This document shows, in pieces, positions 47,836 to 60,704 of a DNA stretch of 64,000 bases (position 1 is the stretch's first letter; each line of letters begins with the position of its first letter). The stretch is from Anodontia alba (taxonomy: Eukaryota > Mollusca > Bivalvia > Lucinida > Lucinidae). The notes under the pieces were generated by a model. That model was not told where the DNA came from. It worked only from the letters and a program-made list of their open reading frames with translations, and ran no database searches. Both the position numbers and the translations under genes were made by a program. The DNA is taken from the NCBI GenBank assembly GCA_964016985.1, contig OZ024821.1:129293555-129357554 (forward strand), read 5' to 3'.

Positions 47836-48348
47836 TCCCGTGCTGGTCCCGGGCTTAGAATAGGCCAGACGTACCCTCTGCGTGACGTACGAGCCGTCTA
47901 AAAGAGGCCGCCCGTGACCACCCGGGCCCTCGAAATAGGTGGTTGCCTTCCGCTTCTGTGGCAGTTAGGTAAAACCCCTAACAATACAGAGCAACCGTCC
48001 GTTCAACCGGTATAATTCCAGACTATAAAATTACATTTATTGAAATGCATCTTAAATTGGAAAAAACAAATTTATCCTTTTAAACCTGTCCCGTGCTGGT
48101 CCCGGGCTTAGAATAGGCCAGACGTACCCTCTGCGTGACGTACGAGCCGGCTAAAAGAGGCCGCCCGTGACCACCCGGGCCCTCGAAATAGGTGGCTGCC
48201 TTCCGCTTCTGTGGCAGTTGGGTAAAACCCCTAACATAACAGAGCAACCGTCCGTTCAACCGGTATAATTCCAGAATATAAAATTCATTGATTGAAATGC
48301 ATCTTAAATTGGAAAAAACAAATTTCGCGAGATCTATCCTTTTAAACC
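47836..48348 (+). promoter_or_regulatory. Tandem 5' monomers of the retrotransposon
   Basis: Two units (47836-48088 and 48089-48348) both start TCCCGTGCTGGTCCCGGG and run to 'tatccttttaaacct'. Copy 3 (62730) has one such unit, starting at the same base. Repeated 5' units with a fixed start resemble promoter monomers of some LINEs; promoter activity itself is inferred. Confidence 0.65.
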
Positions 48349-49355
48349 TTTCCTATCTCATGTTACTAACATGCTTCATTTGTTTGTGTATCATTCTGTG
48401 CCCGTGGGTCGCACATGGGACGAAGATTATAACCTCATCTGTATTTAACATATATGTTTGTCTTGTGTTTGTGTCATTTTTCCGAACTCTAGCATATTCC
48501 ACATTAAAAATAAGATGCATTTATTATTGTTAGATAAAAAAACTAAACGTTTTTCAAGGTATGAAAGCTACATATCATTTGAAAGCTACATATCATCTAA
48601 CACAGCTTATTTGTTTGACTCTCTTAAAAAATGAATCCAAAATGAATCCTTCTTTTAATAAACTGTTTATTTTAAATATGGATCTCCTAATTTATATTAA
48701 AAATAACCTTTCAATTTCCCAGACGTTTTCGGCCTCCCTTGTCTGTAGGGAATAAAATCTACAGATCACTTTCCTTCTGTAGTGGATAGGGTGTAATCCC
48801 CTATTAAAACAGGAACCACCTGTTTGCCGTGGGTGGCGTCTCGTATGCTGGGAGAGGGGAACCTGATGATTGAGGAAAGCCCAGGGATCTCCAGCTTTTC
48901 AACACATCATTTTGGCCCTTATTTCAGATAGAAGAGCGGTCTGGGTTAGATCCGGCCTGGATCAATCGGCTCAGTCGTGCCAAGCTCTAGAAGCGCACAA
49001 CTTGTTCTTAGCTTCTTTCTCTCTTTCATACGTATCTTTATGGTACCAAACCGGGCTTATTTTTCTCATGTTCCTCTAACTTTAAGTGAGTTTCAATGGG
49101 CGGCGGCTGAAGGGTCAATTGGTGGGCTTGTATTGGGGCTTTGGCGGAAACCTCTGTGAGTGGAGGCTGTGGATAGGGGGATGAACTCAACTGTTCATAA
49201 ATTTTTCTATGGAAATTTAGATGAATAGGTGGGAAATCATCTAAGCATGAGGCCGAGCTGAAGACTCTGATCTTGACATCGAGTATAATAGCAATGTAGC
49301 CTTGACGTTAGAAATAGGAGATCCATTTCTGTTAAACGTCCCCTTGTAGGGCTCC

Positions 49356-50642
49356 ATGGAGGGTGGGGCGCATAGCTATCGAATCAAAAATTTCATCACC
49401 ATGGCATCTCGAAAACGATTTCTGGCGTTCGACTCTTCGGAGGACGACACGCAACCGACTACTTTTACTTTCAAAGCAAATGAGAACTTCGCTAAATTTT
49501 TAGTGATTTCGAGTAAAGAGGACAAACCTATTACTTCACTGTCACCTTTCATTATAGAAAAGCAAATAGAATCAATTATAGGCACTCCAAAAAATGTAAA
49601 AAAGTTAAAAAATGGAACTCTTTTGGTCGAAACTAACAGAAAATCTCAAACTGATAATCTCTTGAAAATTACAAAATTCTTTAACATTAATGTCTCTGTC
49701 ACGGAACATAAAACACTCAATAGTTGCAAAGGAATTATCCGTGACAGAATGCTAAAACATGAAACTGAAGAAAATATCACAGAATATCTTAACACACAAG
49801 GAGTAACAGCTTGCAAACGTTTTAAAATTAAAAAAGATGGAAACTTTATAGAAACAAATACACTTTTACTAACTTTCAACACCACAACTTTACCGAAATC
49901 ACTAAAAATATTTTACCGAATTATACCGGTTGAAGTCTACATACCAAATCCTCTGCGGTGTTTCAACTGTCAGAGGTTTGGACATCATGAAAACGGCTGT
50001 CCGGAAGCACCTGGATCAGTATGTGAAAAATGTGGTATGGGTGAATTTGATCACCCTACAAATGCTTGTAAAAATGAAGCCAAGTGTGTGAACTGTCACA
50101 AAAACCATCAATCAAAATCAAATCAGTGTGAAATTTGGAAAAAAGAGAAAGAAATCATGAAAATTAAAGTTACACAAAAAATCACTTATTTGGAAGCCAA
50201 AAAGATTCAAGAAAATCAACCTGAAATCACCTTTGCAAAAGTTGTTCAATCCCTAAACACTAAACCTGAAACCAAAGAAAGTTCTACCCAGTTCAACGAA
50301 AAAGATTCTGTCATCAAAGCAAATTCAAAAGTTATTACTCCTACTGTAAAACCTAAACCTAAACCCACATCTACTCATCAGTCTAGACCACCAACAAAAT
50401 CTCAAAACAGTTCACAAACACAGCCGACTAAAACAAGTGGATCACAACAGAGATCCAGGTCCAGGACAGCTGACCAGAAAGGAAAAAATGGAAAAGAAAA
50501 AGATAAAGAACCAAATCCATATAGTAAAGGGGCGTCGGCCGATCCGATCAAGTTGGTCAATCGGTTCGATTCCCTTGAGAACATGGAGTTAGAGACTGAC
50601 TCCTCCATGTTCTCGCAGTCTCAGAGAAAACAAAAGGATTAA
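49356..50642 (+). CDS. Retrotransposon ORF1 (Gag-like nucleic-acid-binding protein), copy 1, intact
   Basis: An intact frame of 428 codons. A second ATG at 49401 (CACCATGGC, strong initiation context) is the likelier start and gives 413 residues beginning MASRKRFLAFDSSEDD. The central part has three zinc knuckles (about residues 201-250 of the long form): CFNCQRFGHHENGC, CEKCGMGEFDHPTNAC and CVNCHKNHQSKSNQC. The next segment (WKKEKEIMKIKVTQKITYLE) is conserved in jockey/I-type ORF1 proteins, and the C-terminal third is basic and Ser/Pro-rich. The protein should coat the element RNA in the ribonucleoprotein. ORF2 starts 33 bases after its stop. Confidence 0.92.
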   Translation: MEGGAHSYRIKNFITMASRKRFLAFDSSEDDTQPTTFTFKANENFAKFLVISSKEDKPITSLSPFIIEKQIESIIGTPKNVKKLKNGTLLVETNRKSQTDNLLKITKFFNINVSVTEHKTLNSCKGIIRDRMLKHETEENITEYLNTQGVTACKRFKIKKDGNFIETNTLLLTFNTTTLPKSLKIFYRIIPVEVYIPNPLRCFNCQRFGHHENGCPEAPGSVCEKCGMGEFDHPTNACKNEAKCVNCHKNHQSKSNQCEIWKKEKEIMKIKVTQKITYLEAKKIQENQPEITFAKVVQSLNTKPETKESSTQFNEKDSVIKANSKVITPTVKPKPKPTSTHQSRPPTKSQNSSQTQPTKTSGSQQRSRSRTADQKGKNGKEKDKEPNPYSKGASADPIKLVNRFDSLENMELETDSSMFSQSQRKQKD

Positions 50643-50675
50643 GTTCCTTATTTTCAAATCATCTCTCCATTTATC

Positions 50676-53600
50676 ATGGATAAAAAATCAATTATTCAGT
50701 GGAACTGTCGAGGACTAAAAGCAAATTATAACGAAATTTTAATTTTAACAACACTACTTTCTCCGACTGTCTTTTGTCTCCAGGAAACCTTTTTAAAAAA
50801 TACAGATAATATTAATTTTAAAAATTATAGTTTATATAATCATATCGCAACTGAAAATCAGAAAGCCTCAGGAGGTTCATCTATCCTTGTAAAATCAAAT
50901 GTTCCTCATAGACAGATAGATATAAATAGTAATTTACAAGCTGTTGCTGTAAATGTCACTCTGTCTAAATCCATAACAATTTGTTCTCTATATCTTCCTC
51001 CACACTGTAAATTTTCTAAACACGATTTAGAAAATCTTATAAACCAATTACCTCGTTCTTATTTATTATTAGGTGACTTTAATAGTCACAGCAAACTTTG
51101 GGGTTGTCTGGATACAAATGACAAAGGAGAAATAATAGAAAATTTTATTGCAGAAAATGATTTATGTTTATTTAACGATAAACAACCAACTTATCTTCAT
51201 TCTCCTACAAGAAATTATTTTGCTTTAGATTTGTCTATATGCTCTCCAAATATTTATTTAGATTTTGATTGGTCAGTTTTAGATGACCTTCATGGGAGCG
51301 ATCATTTTCCAATTAAAATAGAAGAAATTGAATCGACAAATGAAGACCATCATTCCCGATGGAATTTGAATAAAGCAAACTGGGAGAACTTTATGGAGCT
51401 ATGTAATGAAAAATTAAACCCTGAAATGTTTAAAACAGCAGATGATATACAAGCTTTTACTGATACATTAATTCATGTAGCCGAAAAATGTATTCCAAAG
51501 TCCTCGACACGTTCAAAAAGAAATAGACCTTGGTTTAATAAAGATGTTAAAAATTCTATAAATAAAAGAAAATCTGCCTTACGAAAGTTCAATAGGCAGC
51601 CAACAAAAGAAAATCTAATCCATGCCAAACAAATGCGAGCAAAAGCTCGCAAGACAATAAAAACGGCTAAAAGAACATCTTGGCAGCAATACGTCTCCAA
51701 ACTTAATTCTAGAACTCCAGCAAAGAAAATATGGGACATGATTCGAAAAATTACTGGCAAAAATAAAAATAACAAGCATGTCCATATTAAATCAAATAGA
51801 AATATATGCTCAACGATCAAAGATATTTCCAATGCACTAGGAGAGAATTTTCAGAAAAACTCTTCTAGTGCAAATTATTCCGAAACCTTTCAAAACATAA
51901 AACAGGAACAAGAGAAAGAGCATCTAAATTTTACGTCACTAAATCATGAAAAATATAATGTACCATTCACAGCTTCAGAATTATCAGATGCTCTTAATAA
52001 ATCTCACGATACAGCTGCTGGTCCTGATGACATCCATTATCAAATTCTTAAACATTTACCCGATAACGCTTTAAAAACTTTATTAAATATTTTAAATGAT
52101 ATTTGGATCACTGAAAATTTCCAAAAGACTGGAGTAAAGCAACGATTATACCTATACCAAAACCAAATAAAGATCATACTGAAGCTACTAACTACAGACC
52201 TATTGCTTTGACAAGTTGTTTATGTAAAACAATGGAGAGAATGATTAATGATAGGCTGGTTTGGTTCTTGGAATCAAACCAGCTTATAACAAAATATCAA
52301 GCTGGATTCAGAAAAAATAACTGTACAAACGATCATTTGATTCGTTTGGAATCCTTTATTCGTGATGCCTTTATTAAAAAAGAACATGTCGTAGCTGTAT
52401 TTTTTGATCTTGAAAAAGCTTACGATACTACATGGAAACATGGCATCATGAAAGATTTACATAAATTAGGCCTTAAAGGCCGATTACCACTTTTTATTCA
52501 AAATTTTTTATCAGATCGAACATTTAATGTTCGAATAGGTAATACGTTATCGGACATATTTAAACAAGAACAAGGTGTACCACAGGGAAGCATTTTATCA
52601 CCTACCTTGTTTGGCATTAAAATTAACGATATTGTTAAATGTGTGAAAGACCTTGATTGTTCACTTTTTGTTGACGATTTTGGAATATTTATTAGATCGA
52701 AAAATATGGAAACCATTGAATTCAAACTACAACGATGTTTAAATAATATAGAAAATTGGGCAACAGAAAATGGTTTCAAATTTTCAAAAACAAAAACTCA
52801 ATGCGTTCATTTTTGTCAGAAACGTCAGCTACATTTAGATCCTCATCTCACCATATACGGTAGTCCAATTCCAGTCGTCAGTGAAGCAAAATTTCTGGGT
52901 CTTTTGTTCGATAACAAATGATCTTTTATACCACACAGCAAAGCTTTAAAAGCTAAATGTCTTAAAGCTCTTGATATTCTTAAAGTTCTCTCCAGTTCCG
53001 ACTGGGGAGGAGATCGTACTGTTCTTTTAAATCTCTATAGATCTTTAATTAGATCTAAATTGGATTATGGATCCATAGTTTATGGATCCGCAAGAAAATC
53101 TTATTTGAAATCTTTGGATACTATTCATCACCAAGGTTTACGTCTGGCTCTAGGGGCTTTTCGTACTTCCCCCGTCGAAAGTTTATACGCTGAATCAAAT
53201 GAACCATCATTGTATATAAGAAGAGAGAAATTGTCTCTTCAATATGTTACTAAATTAGCCGCCAATCCACGTAATTCAGCTCATGATTGTGTTTTTAACC
53301 CTAAATATGAAAGATTTTACAATAATAAACCAACAGCTATTAAACCCCTTGGCCTGAGAATACAACCGTTACTTGAAGAGGCCAATATCAATATTAAAAA
53401 TGTTCAGCATTTTTCTTTTCCATCAAAAGAGCCATGGACGTTAAACCCTCCAAAGATTATTTTAGACCTTCATAAAAATAAAAAAACAGAAGTCGAGTCG
53501 CATATTTTTAAGAATGAATTTTTAGAAATCAAATCAAATTATAAACATTACCTGTCAATTTATACAGATGGTTCGAAACAAGATGAGAAAGTTGCTTGTT

Positions 53601-54346
53601 CTGTTATTAGTCCAAATTTTACTGACAGTATCAGATTACCTGATAATAGCTCCATTTTTACCGCCGAAGCCAAGGCAATTGATATTTCACTTTACCATAT
53701 CAGAGATCAGTCTGAAAAACAGTTTATCATTTATTCAGATTCTCTTTCTGTATTAAAATCTCTTAAAGATTTACACCATAGAAACCCATTAATTCAGCAA
53801 ATTCTTAAAAAATATTATTATCTTTCCGCTTCAAAAGAAATTGTATTTTGTTGGCTTCCCAGCCACGTTAATATTCGTGGAAATGAATTAGCAGATTCAG
53901 AAGCCAAATCTGCATTATCCTTAGTAATAACCAATTTCAAAATTCCTCACTCCGACTTTAAATCAAACGTCTGTCAATACATCAACAACAAATGTCAGTC
54001 TGTTTGGGAAACACAAACTTATAATAAATTAAATGAAATCAAACCAAATTTTAACAGCAAATGCACATTCTCTAATCTCAGCAGAAAAGAACAAACAAAA
54101 ATCACGAGATGTAGACTTGGACACACTAGAATTACTCATTCTTATATTTTAAACAATGAACAAGCTCCATTCTGCATTCCTTGTAACGAACCTTTTACGG
54201 TCAAACATTTTCTTGTCACTTGTGCTGAATTTAATTATATTCGCACAAAGTATTTTAATGTAAAAAATATAAAGGAACTTTTTAATATGCCAACTCAAAA
54301 AATACTCGATTTTCTGAAAGAGATCGGACTTTTTAATAAAATATGA
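50676..54346 (+). pseudogene. Retrotransposon ORF2 (endonuclease - RT - RNase H), copy 1, disrupted
   Basis: The full span corresponds to about 1223 codons. The N-terminal apurinic-like endonuclease shows IIQWNCRGLKANYNE, FCLQETFL, LLGDFNSHSKLWG and GSDHFPI. RT shows FFDLEKAYD, GVPQGSILSP and the catalytic box FVDD in place of the usual YADD. RNase H shows IYTDGSK, TAEAKAIDI, YSDSLSV and NELADSEAK, keeping the D-E-D-D set. A C-terminal Cys/His motif follows (CIPCNEPFTVKHFLVTC). Two lesions are seen by comparison with copy 2: a missing G at 52112-52113 (frameshift) and a TGA at 52919-52921 where copy 2 has Leu. The piece 53060-54346 is open. Confidence 0.92.
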
Positions 54347-55532
54347 TCTGTATTTTAATAACATAAAATCATTGATACTTTATCTTTCTTAAAATGAGCT
54401 CATCAATCCTAGATATTTTTAATTTCTCATTAAATAAAATCATCATATAATATTCATCTTATTAGACGCTATATGCCCTTTTAGGGTTGAGCGTCTATAA
54501 ACAAAATATCCATCCATCCTTTTAAACCTTTCCTATCTCATGTTACTAACATGCTTCATTTGTTTGTGTATCATTCTGTGCCCGTGGGTCGCACATGGGA
54601 CGAAGATTATAACCTCATCTGTATTTAACATGTGTTTGTCTTGTGTTTGTGTCATTTTTTCCGAACTCTAGCATTCTCCACATTAAAAAGTAAGATGCAT
54701 TTAATATTGTTAGATAAAAAACTAAACGTTTTTCAAGGTATGAAAGCTACATATCATTTGAAAGCTACATATCATCTAACACAGCTTATTTGTTTGACTC
54801 TTAAAAAATGAATCCAAAATGAATCCTTCTTTTAATAAACTGTTTATTTTAAATATGGATCTCCTAATTTATATTAAAAATAACCTTTCAATTTCCCAGA
54901 CGTTTTCGGCCTTCCTTGTCTGTAGGGAATAAAATCTACAGATCACTTTCCTTCTGTAGTGGATAGGGTGTAATCCCCTATTAAAACAGGAACCACCTGT
55001 TTGCCGTGGGTGGCGTCTCGTATGCTGGGAGAGGGGAACCTGATGATTGAGGAAAGCCTAGGGATCTCCAGCTTTTCAACACATCATTTTGGCCCTTATT
55101 TCAGATAGAAGAGCGGTCTGGGTTAGATCCGGCCTGGATCAATCGGCTCAGTCGTGCCAAGCTCTAGAAGCGCACAACTTGTTCTTAGCTTCTTTCTCTC
55201 TTTCATACGTATCTTTATGGTACCAAACCGGGCTTATTTTTCTCATGTTCCTCTAACTTTAAGTGAGTTTCAATGGGCGGCGGCTGAAGGGTCAATTGGT
55301 GGGCTTGTATTGGGGCTTTGGCGGAAACCTCTGTGAGTGGAGGCTGTGGATAGGGGGATGAACTCAACTGTTCATAAATTTTTCTATGGAAATTTAGATG
55401 AATAGGTGGGAAATCATCTAAGCATGAGGCCGAGCTGAAGACTCTGATCTTGACACCGAGTATAATAGCAATGTAGCCTTGACGTTAGAAATAGGAGATC
55501 CATTTCTGTTAAACGTCCCCTTGTAGGGCTCC

Positions 55533-56821
55533 ATGGAGGGTGGGGCGCATAGCTATCGAATCAAAAATTTCATCATCATGGCCTCTCGAAAACGATTTCT
55601 GGCGTTCGACTCTTCGGAGGACGACACGCAACCGACTACTTTTACTTTCAAAGCAAATGAGAACTTCGCTAAATTTTTAGTGATTTTCGAGTAAGGAAGA
55701 CAAACCAATTACTTCACTGTCTCCTTTCATCATAGAAAAGCAAATAGAATCTTTAATAGGCACTCCAAAAAATGTAAAAAAAATTAAAAAATGGAACTCT
55801 TTTGGTCGAAACTAACAGAAAATCTCAAACTGATAATCTCTTGAAAATTACAAAATTCTTTAACATTAATGTCTCTGTCACGGAACATAAAACACTCAAT
55901 AGTTGCAAAGGTATTATCCGTGACAGGATGCTAAAACATGAAACTGAAGAAAATATCACAGAATATCTTAACACACAAGGAGTAACAGCTTGCAAACGTT
56001 TTAAAATTAAAAAAGATGGAAACTTTATAGAAACAAATACACTTTTACTAACTTTCAACACCACAACTTTACCGAAATCACTAAAAATCTTTTACCGAAT
56101 TATACCGGTTGAAGTCTACATTCCAAATCCTCTGCGGTGTTTCAACTGTCAGAGGTTTGGAAATCATGAAAACGGCTGTCCTGAATTACCTGGATCAGTA
56201 TGTGAAAAATGTGGTATGGGTGACTTTGATCACTCAACAAATGCTTGTAAAAATGAAGCCAAGTGTGTGAACTGTCACAAAAACCATCAATCAAAATCAA
56301 ATCAGTGTGAAATTTGGAAAAAAGAGAAAGAAATAATGAAAATTAAAGTTACACAAAAAATTACTTATTTGGAAGCCAAAAAGATTCAAGAAAATCAACC
56401 TGAAATCACCTTTGCAAAAGTTGTTCAATCCCTAAACACTAAACCTGAAACCAAAGAAAGTTCTACCCAGTTTAACGAAAAAGATTCTGTCATCAAAGCA
56501 AATTCAAAAGTCATTACTCCTACTCTAAAACCTAAACCTAAACCCACATCTACTCATCCGTCTAGACCACCAACAAAATCTCAAAACAGTTCGCAAACAC
56601 AGCCGACTAAAACAAGTGGATCACAACAGAGATCCAGGTCCAGGACAGCTGACCAGAAAGGAAAAAATGGAAAAGATAAAGATAAAGAACCAAATCCATA
56701 TAGTAAAGGGGCGTCGGCCGATCCGATCAAGTTGGTCAATCGGTTCGATTCCCTTGAGAACATGGAGTTAGAGACTGACTCCTCCATGTTCTCGCAGTCT
56801 CAGAGAAAACAAAAGGATTAA
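55533..56821 (+). pseudogene. Retrotransposon ORF1, copy 2, two single-base insertions
   Basis: Same start region as copy 1 (ATGs at 55533 and 55578), but a T is added near 55683 and an A near 55778, shifting frame twice; the frame is open again from about 55800 to the stop at 56821. The three zinc knuckles (CFNCQRFGNHENGC and so on) are intact. Differences from copy 1 include Asn for His in the first knuckle spacer. Confidence 0.88.
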
Positions 56822-56854
56822 GTTCCTTATTTTCAAATCATCTCTCCATTTATC

Positions 56855-59800
56855 ATGGATAAAAAATCAATTATTCAGTGGAACTGTCGAGGACTAAAAG
56901 CAAATTATAACGAAATTCTAATTTTAACAACACTACTTTCTCCGACTGTCTTTTGTCTCCAGGAAACCTTTTTAAAAAATACAGATAATATTAATTTTAA
57001 AAATTATAGTTTATATAATCATATCGCAACTGAAAATCAGAAAGCCTCAGGAGGTTCATCTATCCTTGTAAAATCAAATGTTCCTCATAGACAGATAGAT
57101 ATAAATAGTAATTTACAAGCTGTTGCTGTAAATGTCACTCTGTCTAAATCCATAACAATTTGTTCTCTATATCTTCCTCCACACTGTAAATTTTCTAAAC
57201 ACGATTTAGAAAATCTTATAAACCAGTTACCTCGTCCTTATTTATTATTAGGTGACTTTAATAGTCACAGCAAACTATGGGGTTGTCTGGATACAGATGA
57301 CAAAGGAGAAATAATAGAAAATTTTATTGCAGAAAATGATTTATGTTTATTTAACGATAAACAACCAACTTATCTTCATTCTCCTACAAGAAATTATTTT
57401 GCTTTAGATTTGTCTATATGCTCTCCAAATATTTACTTAGATTTTGATTGGTCAGTTTTAGATGACCTTCATGGGAGCGATCATTTTCCAATTAAAATTG
57501 AAGAAATTACATCGACAAATGAAGACCATCATTCCCGATGGAATTTGAATAAAGCAAACTGGGAGAATTTTATGGAGCTATGTAATGAAAAATTAAATCC
57601 TGAAATGTTTAAAACAGCAGATGATATACAAGCTTTTACTGATACACTAATTCATGTAGCCGAAAAATGTATTCCAAAGTCCTCGACACGTTCAAAAAGA
57701 AATAGACCTTGGTTTAATAAAGATGTTAAAAATTCAATAAATAAAAGAAAATCTGCCTTACGAAAGTTCAATAGGCAGCCAACAAAAGAAAATCTAATCC
57801 ATGCCAAACAAATGCGAGCTAAAGCTCGCAAGACAATAAAAACGGCTAAAAGAACATCTTGGCAGCAATACGTCTCCAAACTTAATTCTAGAACTCCAGC
57901 AAAGAAAATATGGGACATGATTCGAAAAATTACTGGCAAAAATAAAAATAACAAGCATGTCCATATTAAATCAAATGGAAATATATGCTCAACGACTAAA
58001 GATATTTCCAATGCACTAGGAGAGAATTTTCAGAAAAACTCTTCTAGTGCAAACTATTCCGAAACCTTTCAAAACATAAAACAGGAACGAGAGAAAGAGC
58101 ATCTAAATTTTACGTCACTAAATCATGAAAAATATAATGTACCATTCACAGCTTCAGAATTATCAGATGCTCTTAATAAATCTCACGATACAGCTGCTGG
58201 TCCTGATGACATCCATTATCAAATTCTTAAACATTTACCCGATAACGCTTTAAAAACTTTATTAAATATTTTAAATGATATTTGGATCACTGGAAAATTT
58301 CCAAAAGACTGGAGTAAAGCAACGATTATACCTATACCAAAACCAAATAAAGACCATACTGAAGCTACTAACTACAGACCTATTGCTTTGACAAGTTGTT
58401 TATGTAAAACAATGGAGAGAATGATTAATGATAGGCTGGTTTGGTTCTTGGAATCAAACCAGCTTATAACAAAATATCAAGCTGGATTCAGAAAAAATAA
58501 CTGTACAAACGATCATTTGATTCGTTTGGAATCCTTTATTCGTGATGCCTTTATTAAAAAAGAACATGTTGTAGCTGTATTTTTTGATCTTGAAAAAGCT
58601 TACGATACTACATGGAAACATGGCATCATGAAAGATTTACATAAATTAGGCCTTAAAGACCGATTACCACTTTTTATTCAAAATTTTTTATCAGATCGAA
58701 CATTTAATGTTCGAATAGGTAATACGTTATCGGACATATTTAAACAAGAACAAGGTGTACCACAGGGAAGCATTTTATCACCTACCTTGTTTGGCATTAA
58801 AATTAACGATATTGTTAAATGTGTGAAAGACCTTGATTGTTCACTTTTTGTTGACGATTTTGGAATATTTATTAGATCGAAAAATATGGAAACCATTGAA
58901 TTCAAACTACAACGATGTTTAAACAATATAGAAGATTGGGCAACAGAAAATGGTTTCAAATTTTCAAAAACAAAAACTCAATGCGTTCATTTTTGTCAGA
59001 TACGTCAGCTACATTTAGATCCTCATCTCACCATATACGGTAATCCAATTCCAGTCGTCAGTGAAGCAAAATTCCTGGGTCTTTTGTTCGATAACAAATT
59101 ATCTTTTATACCACACATCAAAGCTTTAAAAGCTAAATGTCTTAAAGCACTTGATATTCTTAAAGTTCTCTCCAGTTCCGACTGGGGAGGAGATCGTACT
59201 GTTCTTTTAAATCTTTATAGATCTTTAATTCGATCTAAACTGGATTATGGATCCATAGTTTATGGATCCGCTAGAAAATCTTATTTGAAATCTTTGGATA
59301 CTATTCATCACCAAGGTTTACGTCTGGCTCTAGGGGCTTTTCGTACTTCCCCCGTCGAAAGTTTATACGCTGAATCAAATGAACCATCATTGTATATAAG
59401 AAGAGAGAAATTGTCTCTTCAATATGTTAGCCGCCAATCCACGTAATTCAGCTCATGATTGTGTTTTTAACCCTAAATATGAAAGATTTTACAATAATAA
59501 ACCAACAGCTATTAAACCCCTTGGCCTGAGAATACAACCGTTACTTGAAGAGGCCAATATCAATATTAAAAATGTTCAGCATTTTTCTTTTCCATCAAAA
59601 GAGCCATGGACGTTAAACCCTCCAAAGATTATTTTAGACCTTCATGAAAATAAAAAAACAGAAGTCGAGTCGCATATTTTTAAAAATGAATTTTTAGAAA
59701 TCAAATCAAATTATAAACATTACCTGTCAATTTATACAGATGGTTCGAAACAAGATGAGAAAGTTGCTTGTTCTGTTATTAGTCCAAATTTTACTGACAG

Positions 59801-60518
59801 TATCAGATTACCTGATAATAGCTCCATTTTTACCGCCGAAGCCAAGGCAATTGATATTGCACTTTACAATATCAGAGATCAGTCTGAAAAACAGTTTATC
59901 ATTTATTCAGATTCTCTTTCTGTATTAAAATCTCTTAAAGATTTACACCATAGAAACCCATTAATTCAGCAAATTCTTAAAAAATATTATTATCTTTCCG
60001 CTTCAAAAGAAATTGTATTTTGTTGGCTTCCCAGCCACGTTAATATTCGTGGAAATGAATTAGCAGATTCAGAAGCCAAATCTGCATTATCCTTAGTAAT
60101 AACCAATTTCAAAATTCCTCACTCCGACTTTAAATCAAACGTCTGTCAATACATCAACAACAAATGTCAGTCTGTTTGGGAAACACAAACTTATAATAAA
60201 TTAAATGAAATCAAACCAAATTTTAACAGCAAATGCACATTCTCTAATCTCAGCAGAAAAGAACAAACAAAAATCACGAGATGTAGACTTGGACACACTA
60301 GAATTACTCATTCTTATATTTTAAACAATGAACAAGCTCCATTCTGCATTCCTTGTAATGAACCTTTCACAGTCAAACATTTTCTTATCACTTGTGCTGA
60401 ATTTAATCACATTCGCACAAAGTATTTTAATATAAAAACTATAAAGGAACTTTTTGATATGTCAACTCAGAAAATACTCGACTTTCTTAAAGACATCGGA
60501 CTTTTTAATAAAATATGA
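56855..60518 (+). pseudogene. Retrotransposon ORF2, copy 2, disrupted by an 8-bp deletion
   Basis: Open for 863 codons (56855-59446): endonuclease (GDFNSHS about residue 132, SDHFP about 208), NYRPIALTS about 505, RT FDLEKAYD about 576, PQGSILSP about 633 and FVDD about 666. An 8-bp deletion near 59429, relative to copy 1, shifts the frame. The rest (59424-60518) holds an intact RNase H (D-E-D-D acids) and the Cys/His tail. Apart from this deletion the frame is complete, so this copy was active recently. Confidence 0.93.
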
Positions 60519-60688
60519 TCAGTATTTTTAATCACTTAAAATCATTGATACTTTATCTCTTTAAAATAAATACATCAATCCTAGATATTTTTAAATTTCT
60601 CATTAAATAAAATCATCATATAACATAAAACTTATTAGACGCTATATGCCCTTTTAGGGTTGAGCGTCTATAAACAAAATATCCATCC

Positions 60689-60704
60689 ATCCGTATGCAG
60701 TTTG
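60689..60704. repeat. Right target-site duplication of the retrotransposon dimer
   Basis: ATCCGTATGCAGTTTG, identical to 47820-47835. The junction with the ATCC-repeat tail makes the left border ambiguous by up to four bases. Confidence 0.9.

Larger units (their letters stand above)
47836..54519 (+). mobile_element. Non-LTR retrotransposon copy 1 (I-superfamily-like), with two 5' monomers
   Basis: Plus-strand element with two tandem 5' monomers, a leader of about 1 kb, ORF1, ORF2 and a 3' end with a hairpin (AGACGCT 54464-54470 pairs AGCGTCT 54490-54496) and an ATCC-repeat tail. It carries endonuclease, RT and RNase H domains in that order, which places it in the I superfamily (I, Nimb, Ingi-like) by domain content. 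The clade is inferred. It joins copy 2 head to tail at an ATCC overlap (54516-54519). Confidence 0.92.
54516..60688 (+). mobile_element. Non-LTR retrotransposon copy 2, head-to-tail with copy 1
   Basis: Starts within the leader at ATCCTTTTAAACCTTTCC, lacking the TCCCGTGCTGG monomer, and ends with the same hairpin (60637-60669) and ATCC tail as copy 1. The right target duplication (60689-60704) matches the one left of copy 1, and no second duplication lies at the internal junction. It differs from copy 1 by scattered substitutions, so it is not a recent exact duplicate. Confidence 0.92.

Noticed and set aside
48870..49159. Small leader frames of the LINE as genes
   Set aside because: Conserved in the three copies, but the copies are recent and nearly identical overall; one of the frames is changed in copy 2. 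No domain seen.
49376..58959. Antisense frames of 60-119 codons inside the LINE copies
   Set aside because: They mirror the coding strand of ORF1 and ORF2 and repeat between copies only because the elements are alike.
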